In this document: piece after piece, positions 16,892 to 25,184 of the stretch | Numbering within the stretch: position 1 is the first letter of the stretch | Layout: each line of letters opens with the position of its first letter | Made by a program: the position numbers and the translations under genes | Notes under the pieces: model-generated | What the model saw: only the letters and a program-made list of their open reading frames with translations | What the model was told of the DNA's origin: nothing | The model's database searches: none | Origin: Vescimonas cirricatena | GTDB taxonomy: Bacteria > Bacillota > Clostridia > Oscillospirales > Oscillospiraceae | Direction of reading: 5' to 3' | Assembly (NCBI RefSeq): GCF_020687045.1 | Contig: NZ_JAJEPW010000005.1 | Coordinates: 16,473-80,472, forward strand | Length of the DNA: 64,000 nucleotides

Positions 16892-19800
16892 ATGAAACGT
16901 AAAACGTTCAAGAAAGCCCTTTCGGCATTCTTGTCCCTGCTCATGTGCATGATGACGCTTTTGTCTATCAGCACACCTGTGTTTGCCGCAACGACGGTAG
17001 ACGCTTACATGGTGGATTTCCCACGCGACGGTGACAGCAACTACTCTGCGACGGCGTGGGGCCACTCTGCCACGTCTCTGATGGGCGGTTGGCGGTTTCT
17101 CAACAGCAAATACACAACGGTGCATAGCATCGGCACCTATAACGGTCAGGTTTCGTATTGCATCGAGCCCGGCATCGGGCAAAATGCCGGCGATACTCTC
17201 TCCCACAAGGATGAGACATTTTGGGAAAACTACCCCAGCCACCTCAATCCGACCATTTCCCCGGATACCATCAAGGTCCTGCTTGGCCGGATCATGCAGT
17301 ATGGCTATCAGGGCAATATATCCACATCCTGGCGTTCTCAGAACGCCTCGGATGCAGCTGCGCTCAGCCATGCAATCGCTACGCAGCTGCTGGTCTGGGA
17401 GACGGTTGTCGGCGAGCGTGACGCAAGCTTCAACAAGGTGGACCCCTCCGGATATGGGAAGAGCGCGGTTTGGAGTTATATCCGGGACGAGCATCCGCTT
17501 CGCAGCCAGATCCGCTCCTATTATAATTCCATGGCCGCCAGCGTGCAGAGTCACGCAGAGATCCCCAGCTTCTGCGCACGAAGCATTGGCAGCGCACGCA
17601 GCTATGAACTCAAATACGACGGCACGCGATATACCGTGACACTGACGGATACCAATGGAGTGCTGTCGAACTTCTCGTTCAGCTCCTCGGAACCCGGAAT
17701 CAGCTTCTCCCGAAGCGGGAACCGCCTGACAATCACCTCTGATACGCCGATTGCAGGCGATATCCGCGTAAGCGCCAGCAAGACCAACGGCGTGCGAAGC
17801 GGTGTGGTCGTCTGGACGGACGGCAACAAAGGCGCCGGCATTCAGGACGTTGTCACCTACGGCGAAAATGTGTCAGACCCTGTCGGCGCCTATCTTCGGC
17901 TTGAGATGGAGGCGCTCGGCGCCATGCACCTGGTCAAGATCAGTGAGGATGGCGTTGTGGCCGGCATTTCTTTCACGATCTCTGGCAACGGAATCACCAA
18001 GACTGTGACTACCGGCCGCGACGGCACGATTGACGTATCCGAGCTCATGGCCGGCACCTATACCGTAACAGAAGCGGACATTGAGCGTTATACGCCCCAG
18101 ACTTCACAGCAGGTCACCATTGTCGGTGGGCAGACCTCGACCGTGACCTTCAACAACGTGCTCAAGCGCGGTGCTTTGGAGGTGACCAAGACTTCGGAAG
18201 ACGGATTCGTTGAGGGCGTAAAGTTTCGCTTGTACGGCAAATCCCTTTCCGGCCTGAACGCCGATGAGTATGCGGTAACGGACTCCACCGGCGTGGCTAA
18301 GTTCCGCAATGTCCTGATTGGCGGCCCATATACCATCGAGGAGGTCGATACGGCCGTTCGTTACGTTATCCCTGATCCCCAGTCGGTATCTATCCAGTGG
18401 AACCGGGTGGCAGAGCGCAGCTTTGCCAATATCCTCAAAAAGTTTACCGTGACAGTAACCAAGACGGACGCAGAAACCGGAACACCGCAGGGCGACGCCA
18501 CGCTGTCAGGCGCTAAATACGGGATCTACAAGGGCGGGAAGCTTGTCGATGTGTATTACACAGACGCCAATGGTCAGTTCACCAGCAAAGAGTATATCTG
18601 CGATACCGACTGGACGATCCGTGAAATGGAACCCTCGGAGGGGTACCTCCTCGATACGACGGAACATACCGTTGGTGCAGCGCCTGGTCAGTATACGGTT
18701 GAACACAATACAACGGCTAACGCCGTGACCGAAACGGTAATCAAAGGCAGCATCCGCCTGATCAAGCATATTGATGCCGAACTGGAAACCTCCGAGAACG
18801 CGCCAACCCCGCAGGCGGAGGCTGAGATCCCCGCAGCAACGGACCCCTCTGCGCCGGAAGGCTCCGCATATTTTGTTAGCCCGGACGCCGCCGCACCGGA
18901 GAATGCGCAGGAAACTGCAGCTTCCGATGATGCAAAGGACGCAGCCGAACCGGCAGCGGAAGAAACCACAATGCCCGATCAAGCCGACACGGAAACGCCG
19001 GCCGAGTCTGAGCCGGAAGCAGCCGATACGCTGATTCCCGGTCAGAATGAAGCGGAGCCAGAACCCGAAAACGGATCTGTACCGACGGCGGAGTTCAACC
19101 CCTCCGGCAATGCAGGCATTATCGAGCAGCCGGAAGCAGGCGCGATGTTTCAGCTTTATCTCTCCGGTGCCGGAAGCTATGACGCAGCCAAAGATAGCGA
19201 GCGCGATCTGCTCGTGACGGATGAAAACGGCGTAGCGCTTTCCAAGGATCTGCCTTACGGCCGCTATACCGTACACCAGATCGAGGGTCAGGAAGGACAG
19301 GCCTTTGTTCCGGACTTCACCGTATTCATCAGCTCCGACGGACACCTGTACTCCTATATCCTGAACAACCAGACCATCACCAGCTTTATCCGCGTGGAAA
19401 AACGCGATGCTGAGACCGGGAAAATCATTCCGGCAGCGGGCATCGGTTTTCAGGTCAGAGACCTTACCTCCGGCGAACTGATTTCACAGACCGTCTATTA
19501 TCCGGCTCCGGTGACCATCTCCACATTCTATACCGCAGACGATGGCACGCTGATGCTCCCCTGCGAGCTGCCCTACGGCCGCTATGAGCTGATCGAGGTG
19601 ACAACCTGCCATGGTTATGTGCTGGATACCGCCCCGGTTCCGTTTACCGTGGATGGGTCAGAGGCTGTCGTGACAGTTACAAAGTCCAACATGGCGCAAA
19701 AAGGCGTCATCCGTATCCAAAAGACCGGCGAGGTCTTCAGCAGCGTTGTAAACGAGGGATCCATCTTCCGGCCTGTATATGAGAATACCGGACTTCCTAG

Positions 19801-21451
19801 AGCAGTCTTTGATATCGCTGCTGCGGAGGATATTTACACCCCCGACGGAACCTTGCGTGCAAAGGCCGGAGACATCGTAGACACCGTCACCACGCAATCG
19901 GACGGCATGGCCGCCAGTAAGGCACTCTACCTTGGCAAGTATGTGATCGCCGAGAAGCAAGCTCCGCACGGCATGGCCCTTCAGACCGAACCGCATACGG
20001 TTGAGCTGGTATATGCCGGACAGGAGGTTAAGGTCACCGAGCTTCGGGCAGATATGTACAATGAACGCCAGCGTGTGGAGATCAGTCTGGTAAAAACCAT
20101 GGAAACGGATAAGCTATTCGGCATTGGCCAAAGTGACGAGCTCACGCACGTTACATTCGGCCTCTATGCTGCCGAGAAGCTTGTGGCAGCCGATGGCAGC
20201 AGCATCCCGCAGGACGGCCTGATCGAGATGGTGTCCTTGAATAAAGACGGAAAAGCGACGTGCAAGACGGATCTCCCCTTTGGACGCTTCTACCTGCAGG
20301 AGATCTCTACCGACAGCCATTACCGGCTTGGCGATACGAAGTATCCGGTGTCGTTTGACTACGCCGGGCAAGACAAGAAGCTTGTCAAGCTGATTGCCAA
20401 CGAGGGCGCAGTAATTGAGAATAAGCTGATCTACGGCTCCGTTTCGGGTCTGAAGGTTGATGCAAACGATAAGCCACTCTCCGGTGCGGTCATGGGTCTG
20501 TTTGCTGCATCCGAAACGAGATTCACGAAGGATACCGCACTGCTGACAGCCGTATCCGCCGAGGATGGCAGATTCCGCTTCGAAAAGATCCCTGCCGGCA
20601 ACTGGCTCGTGCGCGAGATCGAGCAGCCCAAGGGCTTCGTTCTGAGCGAAGAGCTGTTCCCGGTAACGGTCAAGGATCAGGGACAGGTCATTGAGATCAA
20701 GATTGCGAACAAACTTATCCGCGGCAGCGTCACACTGACGAAGTATGACGCAGACTATCCCGAGAATAAACTCAGCGGCGCGGTATTCGAGGTCTACCGT
20801 GATGTTAACGGGAACAAGGCGCTGGACAAGGACGATGTATTGCTCGGCACCATGGAGGAGTCCTCTGCCGGCGTTTACTGGATGAAGAATCTGGAGTACG
20901 GCGGCGTACTGGTAAGGGAGAAAACCGCACCGGAGGGCTTTATTCCGGACGAGAAAGCCTACTATGTGGAGATCGATACCGACGGAAAAACCTACACCGT
21001 TGAGAACGAAGCCGGAAAGGGCTTTATCAACCATGCTCTGAAGGGCTCCCTCAAGATTATTAAGACCACCAGCGACGGAAAGAAAGAGGGCTTTGCGTTC
21101 CGCATCACCGGCGCCAACGGCTACGATATGACGTTTACGACCGACGCCAAGGGCGAAATCTTCATTGAGAAGCTGCGCGTCGGCGAGTATACCGTCACGG
21201 AACTGAAAAACAGCGCCAGCGAAGGGTACAAGATCGCAGACCCCGTCAAAATCACGCTTGTTGCAAATGAAACGCTGACGGTAAAGATCCATAACGACAA
21301 GACGAAGGTGGATGTTCCCAAGACCGGAGACGACGCCGATCTTATGCTCTGGATCTCACTGCTCGGGCTTGCGGCGGCAGGAGTAGGCTGCACAGCGTTT
21401 TTCTACCTGAAAAAGCGCAGAACGGGCAAGCATATTGCCGTGAAGAAGTAA
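16892..21451 (+). CDS. Thioester-domain, multi-Cna_B/SpaA surface adhesin with sortase signal
   Basis: 1519 residues. A signal peptide ends near TPVFA-A (about residue 31). A class I thioester domain follows: Cys90 in SYCIEPG and Gln165 in TQLLVWE are the expected bond partners, allowing covalent attachment to host surfaces. Then come about ten Cna_B/SpaA-like beta modules, each opening with a G-x-[LIV]-x-[LIV]-x-K strand (for example GALEVTKTSEDG, GSVTLTKYDAD), often with internal Lys-Asn isopeptide bonds in this family. An acidic Ala/Pro/Glu linker lies at about residues 635-740. The C-terminus has VPKTGDD, a membrane helix and basic tail, i.e. sortase anchoring. The longer frame from 16424 is rejected because AGGAGG is at 16876-16881. 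Confidence 0.92.
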   Translation: MKRKTFKKALSAFLSLLMCMMTLLSISTPVFAATTVDAYMVDFPRDGDSNYSATAWGHSATSLMGGWRFLNSKYTTVHSIGTYNGQVSYCIEPGIGQNAGDTLSHKDETFWENYPSHLNPTISPDTIKVLLGRIMQYGYQGNISTSWRSQNASDAAALSHAIATQLLVWETVVGERDASFNKVDPSGYGKSAVWSYIRDEHPLRSQIRSYYNSMAASVQSHAEIPSFCARSIGSARSYELKYDGTRYTVTLTDTNGVLSNFSFSSSEPGISFSRSGNRLTITSDTPIAGDIRVSASKTNGVRSGVVVWTDGNKGAGIQDVVTYGENVSDPVGAYLRLEMEALGAMHLVKISEDGVVAGISFTISGNGITKTVTTGRDGTIDVSELMAGTYTVTEADIERYTPQTSQQVTIVGGQTSTVTFNNVLKRGALEVTKTSEDGFVEGVKFRLYGKSLSGLNADEYAVTDSTGVAKFRNVLIGGPYTIEEVDTAVRYVIPDPQSVSIQWNRVAERSFANILKKFTVTVTKTDAETGTPQGDATLSGAKYGIYKGGKLVDVYYTDANGQFTSKEYICDTDWTIREMEPSEGYLLDTTEHTVGAAPGQYTVEHNTTANAVTETVIKGSIRLIKHIDAELETSENAPTPQAEAEIPAATDPSAPEGSAYFVSPDAAAPENAQETAASDDAKDAAEPAAEETTMPDQADTETPAESEPEAADTLIPGQNEAEPEPENGSVPTAEFNPSGNAGIIEQPEAGAMFQLYLSGAGSYDAAKDSERDLLVTDENGVALSKDLPYGRYTVHQIEGQEGQAFVPDFTVFISSDGHLYSYILNNQTITSFIRVEKRDAETGKIIPAAGIGFQVRDLTSGELISQTVYYPAPVTISTFYTADDGTLMLPCELPYGRYELIEVTTCHGYVLDTAPVPFTVDGSEAVVTVTKSNMAQKGVIRIQKTGEVFSSVVNEGSIFRPVYENTGLPRAVFDIAAAEDIYTPDGTLRAKAGDIVDTVTTQSDGMAASKALYLGKYVIAEKQAPHGMALQTEPHTVELVYAGQEVKVTELRADMYNERQRVEISLVKTMETDKLFGIGQSDELTHVTFGLYAAEKLVAADGSSIPQDGLIEMVSLNKDGKATCKTDLPFGRFYLQEISTDSHYRLGDTKYPVSFDYAGQDKKLVKLIANEGAVIENKLIYGSVSGLKVDANDKPLSGAVMGLFAASETRFTKDTALLTAVSAEDGRFRFEKIPAGNWLVREIEQPKGFVLSEELFPVTVKDQGQVIEIKIANKLIRGSVTLTKYDADYPENKLSGAVFEVYRDVNGNKALDKDDVLLGTMEESSAGVYWMKNLEYGGVLVREKTAPEGFIPDEKAYYVEIDTDGKTYTVENEAGKGFINHALKGSLKIIKTTSDGKKEGFAFRITGANGYDMTFTTDAKGEIFIEKLRVGEYTVTELKNSASEGYKIADPVKITLVANETLTVKIHNDKTKVDVPKTGDDADLMLWISLLGLAAAGVGCTAFFYLKKRRTGKHIAVKK

Positions 21452-21461
21452 ATAACACCTG

Positions 21462-21499
21462 TCCGGGGATATGCTTGAACGCACATCCCCGGATTCGTT
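21462..21499 (+). terminator. Terminator-like hairpin before small zinc-ribbon ORF
   Basis: TCCGGGGAT (21462-21470) pairs exactly with ATCCCCGGA (21485-21493), followed by TTCGTT. The next ribosome site GGAGG is at 21502. Confidence 0.7.
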
Positions 21500-21512
21500 A
21501 TGGAGGAACGAT

Positions 21513-21668
21513 ATGAAAAACGACAGGCGCAGAAGAAATCGGCCGCGGAACCGTGAGAAGAAGGGCGTCAAGCAGTCCCCGGGCCGGGAATGCCGGCACG
21601 TATGGTCGGGCGGCGTATGCCTTAAATGCGGGTGCTTGCAGCAAAAGCCACGCTCAAACAGTGAATAA
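21513..21668 (+). CDS. Small basic zinc-ribbon-like protein
   Basis: 51 residues: an Arg/Lys/Asn-rich N-terminus followed by CRHVWSGGVCLKCGC, a Cys pattern that could bind one zinc. GGAGG (21502-21506) fixes ATG 21513. Probably nucleic-acid binding; no family recognised. It lies directly upstream of the IS200 element. Confidence 0.55.
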   Translation: MKNDRRRRNRPRNREKKGVKQSPGRECRHVWSGGVCLKCGCLQQKPRSNSE

Positions 21669-21768
21669 AGATCCCCCCGCATAGCGGGGGGTATTTCAGT
21701 TTCGGGCATAGCCCTAATAATACTAGCGGCGCACAAGTGCGCATAAAACGCCTGCCAGCTTGCGCACA

Positions 21769-22239
21769 TTACTTGCTACCCGTAAACGGGTCCCGTGGGT
21801 CGAATATACTTAATTGGTCAGCTTCCTTGTCTCTTTTCAGCTGGTCGGCTATGTATTCTGTTATAGCTTTCGTGTTTTTCCCTACCGTATCCACATAATA
21901 TCCTTTGCACCAAAACTCCCTATTCCTGTATGCAAATTTCATATTACCATACTTTTGGAATATCATTAAGCTGCTCTTGCCTTTCAAGTATCCCATAAAC
22001 CCGGAAACACTAAGTTTCGGCGGTATACTAAGCAGCAGGTGTATATGGTCGGGGCATACCTCTCCCTCTATTATTTCAACTCCTTTCCATTGGCATAGTG
22101 TCCGTATTATTTCTCGTATGTCTTCTCTTTTCTCAGCATAGAACACTTTCCGTCTGTATTTTGGTGCAAATACTATGTGGTACTTACAATTCCACTTTGT
22201 GTGTGCTAAACTGTTCGTGGTGTTATTTTGTTCTGTCAT
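21769..22239 (-). CDS. tnpA: IS200-family HUH-Tyr transposase TnpA
   Basis: 156 residues, the usual IS200 TnpA size. The HUH metal motif is HIH in CPDHIHLLL, and the catalytic Tyr is in the GYYVDTVGKN segment. The N-terminal WNCKYHIVFAPKYRRKVFY is diagnostic for the family. TnpA cuts and joins single-stranded DNA. The minus-strand leader contains AGGAGG immediately before the start, next to a strong inverted repeat (22251-22307) that could hide it. The gene appears intact. Confidence 0.95.
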   Translation of the reverse strand: MTEQNNTTNSLAHTKWNCKYHIVFAPKYRRKVFYAEKREDIREIIRTLCQWKGVEIIEGEVCPDHIHLLLSIPPKLSVSGFMGYLKGKSSLMIFQKYGNMKFAYRNREFWCKGYYVDTVGKNTKAITEYIADQLKRDKEADQLSIFDPRDPFTGSK

Positions 22240-22250
22240 TTTAACATCCT

Positions 22251-22307
22251 CCTAATGTGTTAAACTTCTTTAGCTGGCAGGCTTTCTTTACAGTTTAGCA
22301 CATTAGG
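22251..22307 (-). promoter_or_regulatory. Inverted repeat in the tnpA leader, next to the ribosome site
   Basis: CCTAATGTGTTAAACT (22251-22266) and AGTTTAGCACATTAGG (22292-22307) match at 15 of 16 pairs. On the tnpA message the second arm ends in the first bases of the AGGAGG site. Hairpins that mask the tnpA ribosome site are known in IS200; here it is inferred. Confidence 0.55.
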
Positions 22308-22367
22308 CTGTTTTGCTCATCGCTTAAGCTCTTTTCAACCCCGCCACTATGGCGGGGTTTTCGGTAT

Positions 22368-22402
22368 ACAAAAACTGCCCGCAGGACAAAATCCTGCGGG
22401 CA
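22368..22402 (-). terminator. Intrinsic terminator, minus strand
   Basis: CTGCCCGCAGGA and TCCTGCGGGCAG form a 12-bp stem with a CAAAA loop; on the minus strand it is followed by five T. It ends the small minus-strand gene at 22412. Confidence 0.8.
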
Positions 22403-22411
22403 GTACAGATG

Positions 22412-22657
22412 TCAGAGATAGTTGATGGGAATGACCCGATCCGAACCCTTCAATGAGACCAGCCTGTCATAAAGGCAGATCACGCCGCCTGGACCACGCC
22501 TGACACCGGGGATCTTATCCAAGAGGTCGAAAGCGTCCATGTCTTTCTCCGGTGGGTCGATGTGCTTTTTCATCCCCAGCGGACACGGTGTCCCTTTCTT
22601 AGTTATTGCCGGTGATGAACGCAGCATGGAAAGAGCATTGCAATCAGAATTCTTCAT
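22412..22657 (-). CDS. Hypothetical small protein, minus strand
   Basis: 81 residues if started at MKNSD; upstream in-frame starts at 22675 and 22744 would lengthen it. Not recognised. It is Lys/Pro/Gly-rich with a C-terminal segment ending DRVIPINYL. Support is the clean terminator just downstream. The 5' end overlaps a promoter-like TATAAT used by the divergent HU gene, so the true start is unclear. Confidence 0.4.
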   Translation of the reverse strand: MKNSDCNALSMLRSSPAITKKGTPCPLGMKKHIDPPEKDMDAFDLLDKIPGVRRGPGGVICLYDRLVSLKGSDRVIPINYL

Positions 22658-22665
22658 GCTATAAT
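22638..22665 (+). promoter_or_regulatory. Promoter of the HU gene
   Basis: TTGCAA (22638-22643), 16-base spacer, TATAAT (22660-22665). The HU start is 96 bases downstream. Confidence 0.6.
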
Positions 22666-22761
22666 ATACCCACATCACTCGTGAGACTATGACTGACTGT
22701 GCCCAGACCAAAGGATAATGGTGCACGGTTGTAAACGGGTGCAAAAGGAGGAATAAAGTCT

Positions 22762-23034
22762 ATGACAAAGAAAGAGCTTGTCGCTTATGTGGCTGAAAAG
22801 GCCAATCTCAGCAAAAAGGACGCGGAAATAGCGGTCAATTCCGTATTTGACGGTATCACGGAAGCACTGAAAACCGACGGCAAGATCCAACTGGTCGGCT
22901 TCGGCAGTTTTGAAGTGAAGGAGCGCGCCGCGAGGATGGGCAAAAACCCGGCTACCGGGGAAACGATCGAGATCCCGGCCGGCAAAGCCCCTTCCTTTAA
23001 GGCGGGAAAGGCACTCAAGGACACGATCAAGTAA
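22762..23034 (+). CDS. hup: HU-family DNA-bending protein
   Basis: 90 residues, full length for HU. The N-terminal KKELVAYVAEKANLSKKDAE dimer helices, the FGSFEVKERAARMGKNPATG beta arm with the conserved Pro, and the C-terminal FKAGKALKDTI helix are all present. HU bends and compacts DNA; an element-borne copy often helps excision, replication or relaxosome assembly. AAAGGAGG lies upstream. It is placed after the IS200 insertion and before a leader hairpin. Confidence 0.95.
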   Translation: MTKKELVAYVAEKANLSKKDAEIAVNSVFDGITEALKTDGKIQLVGFGSFEVKERAARMGKNPATGETIEIPAGKAPSFKAGKALKDTIK

Positions 23035-23057
23035 AAACAAAATACAGCATCAGAGAG

Positions 23058-23086
23058 GACGGCTTGAGAGATCAGGCCGTCTTTTT
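23058..23086 (+). terminator. Terminator-like hairpin between HU and the next gene
   Basis: GACGGC (23058-23063) pairs with GCCGTC (23076-23081), with TGA/TCA inside, followed by five T. The next ATG is only 25 bases further, too close for a separate promoter. Confidence 0.8.
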
Positions 23087-23110
23087 CTATGCAAATTACA
23101 GGAGGTCATT

Positions 23111-23704
23111 ATGAAAAAGATGAAAACAGGCATCGGCGTAATGCTGGCGCTATTGTGCTGCATCCTCATGTGTACAGGTGTTGTCTATGCTACCGGCGAT
23201 GACACGGACGGCACGGAGCTTCAAGTCGCGCAGCCCGTCATCCTTGAGGTACAGCTTGGCCCCCAATGGGCGGGTGTTGAATTCCAGCTCAAGACGGATG
23301 CAGGCCTTTATCCGGGCACGATTGCCGTGGGGCAGGACGGGATTTTACGAACCGAGCTGGGCAATAGCGGCAGCTACGTCCTTTCTTGCCTGACTCTAAA
23401 TGCCGCCGTGCCGTCGCCGGGCGATATCCCAAGTCCTGATGTGACGCAACAAGAACAGGAGCCGCTGACAACAGACAGTGCGGAGAACGCGGACGCCGCT
23501 TCGCAGAATGTGCAAGAGCAGGATACGGGCCGTCCTACCGTCGGCGGGATTCCCGTGATGCACATTATCCTGTTCGGCGGAGGGCTCCTTCTTGCGGCAG
23601 GTTCGCTGGTCGCCATGCGCTTTGTTCGGAACCGGCGTCCATCAGAACGCTCGCCGTATGATCCGGACGATGAGGACGATGACGAGGATGATTACGAATA
23701 TTGA
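23111..23704 (+). CDS. Secreted, membrane-anchored protein of unknown function
   Basis: 197 residues: signal peptide (about 1-27, ending VVYA-T), a ~70-residue extracellular beta-rich domain (QPVILEVQLGPQWAGVEFQL), a Pro/Gln/Glu/Asp linker, one transmembrane helix (about 147-168) and a short cytoplasmic tail with a run of Asp and Glu. No known family. AGGAGG directly before the start. The surface topology next to the adhesin and signal peptidase suggests a cell-surface role during mating or adhesion. Confidence 0.7.
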   Translation: MKKMKTGIGVMLALLCCILMCTGVVYATGDDTDGTELQVAQPVILEVQLGPQWAGVEFQLKTDAGLYPGTIAVGQDGILRTELGNSGSYVLSCLTLNAAVPSPGDIPSPDVTQQEQEPLTTDSAENADAASQNVQEQDTGRPTVGGIPVMHIILFGGGLLLAAGSLVAMRFVRNRRPSERSPYDPDDEDDDEDDYEY

Positions 23705-23831
23705 CATCGCCATTCTGGAGAGCGCGGGCAGTTTGGAGAGGCGTTTCTTTCCACCAGACTGGTTCTGAATTGCAAAACACAAAACTTTAAGAAATTTTAT
23801 AATAAATTAATTAAAAACATTACTTTAAGGC

Positions 23832-23860
23832 TTGACTTTTGGATCCTGATATGCTAAGCT
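23832..23860 (+). promoter_or_regulatory. Promoter for the DUF3268 leader RNA
   Basis: TTGACT (23832-23837), 17-base spacer, TAAGCT (23855-23860), preceded by an A/T-rich tract (23790-23825) like an UP element. Predicted start about 23867, just before the first stem of the leader. Confidence 0.55.
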
Positions 23861-23866
23861 GTAACC

Positions 23867-23990
23867 GTGGCAGGGGCTTGCACTCAGGCTTTCAGTACTT
23901 CGGAAGAGCTCCCGGAGTTAGACTCTCCCCGCGGGAGAGAAACTGTTACGGATTTGCGCACTGAGCGATCCATACGGTGCAAGCCACAAC
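23867..23990 (+). ncRNA. Structured leader RNA, candidate cis-regulator of the DUF3268 gene
   Basis: A closing stem GGCTTGCAC (23875-23883) pairs exactly with GTGCAAGCC (23977-23985). Inside it CTCAG (23883-23887) can pair with CTGAG (23961-23965), and a 7-bp hairpin CTCTCCC/GGGAGAG closes a three-base loop at 23923-23939. There is no ORF here and the coding start is 130 bases later. From memory, a candidate RNA motif named after DUF3268 exists upstream of genes of this family; whether this is that motif must be tested with its covariance model. Confidence 0.55.
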
Positions 23991-24120
23991 TGAACTCATT
24001 GGCCGGAAAGCTGCTTTGATGACAGGAACGTGCTCGGTATGTAGAAACCGACTTTGCCGTCCTTGGTTTTCATGCAGTTTTCCGGCCTTTCTCTATATCC
24101 TGACGGAGGTGAAAGGAACC

Positions 24121-24585
24121 GTGAAACACAAGAAAAGGAAGAAAGGAATCAACCCGTCCGCCATGCGCTGTCAGTATTGCGGCGGCACTGTTGTGCTGCG
24201 CTCCGCAGACGGCATCTACCATGAGAACCACAGCCATACCATGCTATATGTTTGCAGCAATTATCCGCGGTGTGACGCTTATGTCCGCACCCATCCGGGC
24301 ACGAATATCCCCGTCGGCACATTGGCTAACCGCGAGCTGCGCACGCTTCGGAATCAGGCGCACCACTATTTCGACCAACTATATCTGAGCGGTTTGATGA
24401 GTAAGCAGGACGCCTACCTGTGGCTGGCAGGGCTTCTGCAGGTACCGCTTTCCAAAGCGCACATTGGCTTTCTCGGTGAATATTACTGCAACGAGGTCAT
24501 CGCCGAAAGCAAGAAGCTCCTGGAGCGGCGCAGGAAACAACAGCCGGCCGGATTTCGCCCATGCAAAGGAGGCGAAGCATCATGA
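24121..24585 (+). CDS. Zinc-finger-containing protein (DUF3268 family)
   Basis: 154 residues. A basic start (KHKKRKKG) is followed by CQYCGG and YVCSNYPRCDAYVRTHPG, the paired Cys ligands typical of the DUF3268 zinc-finger family, and the signature GTLANRELRTLRNQAHHYFD. Function unknown; nucleic-acid binding is likely. The start is GTG 24121 after GGAGGTGAAAGG; the longer frame from 23977 runs through the structured leader and is rejected. The stop overlaps the sigma factor start (ATGA), so the two are translated together. Confidence 0.85.
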   Translation: MKHKKRKKGINPSAMRCQYCGGTVVLRSADGIYHENHSHTMLYVCSNYPRCDAYVRTHPGTNIPVGTLANRELRTLRNQAHHYFDQLYLSGLMSKQDAYLWLAGLLQVPLSKAHIGFLGEYYCNEVIAESKKLLERRRKQQPAGFRPCKGGEAS

Positions 24586-25097
24586 CGCTTACACAACCCC
24601 AGCAGAGAAAAGTGGAGCAAAACCTCGGCCTGGTCGGGAAGGTGATCAAGGACAAGGTCCATAATCCCGGTCAAAACAGTATCTACAGTTACGATGACCT
24701 CTATCAGATCGGCTGCATTGGCCTCTGCAAGGCGGCATACAGCGATAAAGGCGGATGCTTCTCTACGTATGCATACAGGCTAATCTGGAACGAGATATGC
24801 ACGGCGTTGATCTATGCCAACCGCCGGGCGGCAAAGGAGTGCGAACTGCTCCCGGAGGTGCTCGGGAAAGAAGATAGTTTAGACGAGCATCACGAACTGA
24901 GCATGATACTCGACCGGCTGGAGGCCAACGCTTCCGAGGCGATGGCGAAAGGCATCCGGGCGATCCGTCTCAGCGCCGAAGGCTATTCCCACGCGGAAAT
25001 CGGCAGCATACTCGGGGAAAGCGACAAATGTGTCGCCGCCCGAATCTCCCGCACCAGGAAATATCTCAGGTCGCATCCGGACCTTGCGGCATTCTGA
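24582..25097 (+). CDS. ICE-encoded sigma-70-family sigma factor
   Basis: 171 residues. Region 2 is visible at about 40-85 (YSYDDLYQIGCIGLCKAAYS ... FSTYAYRLIWNEI), with the core-binding DLYQIG pattern. Region 4, a helix-turn-helix, is at about 125-165 (SHAEIGSILGESDKCVAARI). Region 1 is absent and the linker is short, as in element- or phage-borne sigmas. The ATGA overlap with the DUF3268 gene puts both under the same leader RNA. It probably drives late or transfer genes of the element; its promoters are unknown. Confidence 0.88.
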   Translation: MTLTQPQQRKVEQNLGLVGKVIKDKVHNPGQNSIYSYDDLYQIGCIGLCKAAYSDKGGCFSTYAYRLIWNEICTALIYANRRAAKECELLPEVLGKEDSLDEHHELSMILDRLEANASEAMAKGIRAIRLSAEGYSHAEIGSILGESDKCVAARISRTRKYLRSHPDLAAF

Positions 25098-25124
25098 TTT
25101 ATGCACAATTGAAAACGATACAGC

Positions 25125-25167
25125 AAACCCGCCCTCCCCAGTATAAACACTGCGGAGGGCGGGTTTT
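25125..25167 (+). terminator. Terminator-like hairpin directly before the signal peptidase
   Basis: AACCCGCCCTCC pairs with GGAGGGCGGGTT (13-bp stem, arms 25125-25137 and 25154-25166), followed by TTTT. The GGAGG ribosome site begins at 25174, seven bases after the T run. Confidence 0.8.
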
Positions 25168-25184
25168 GCGTTTTGGAGGAAGTT

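Larger units (their letters stand above)
21673..22360 (-). mobile_element. IS200/IS605-type insertion sequence (approximate limits)
   Basis: The element is defined by a tnpA gene on the minus strand. Hairpins flank it: CCCCCCGC/GCGGGGGG at 21673-21691 and AACCCCGCC/GGCGGGGTT at 22337-22359. A 10-base inverted pair, GCCTGCCAGC near 21750 and GCTGGCAGGC near 22272, lies inside. IS200 elements lack terminal inverted repeats and use subterminal hairpins, so exact ends cannot be fixed from one copy. No tnpB/iscB accessory gene is present. Confidence 0.65.
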
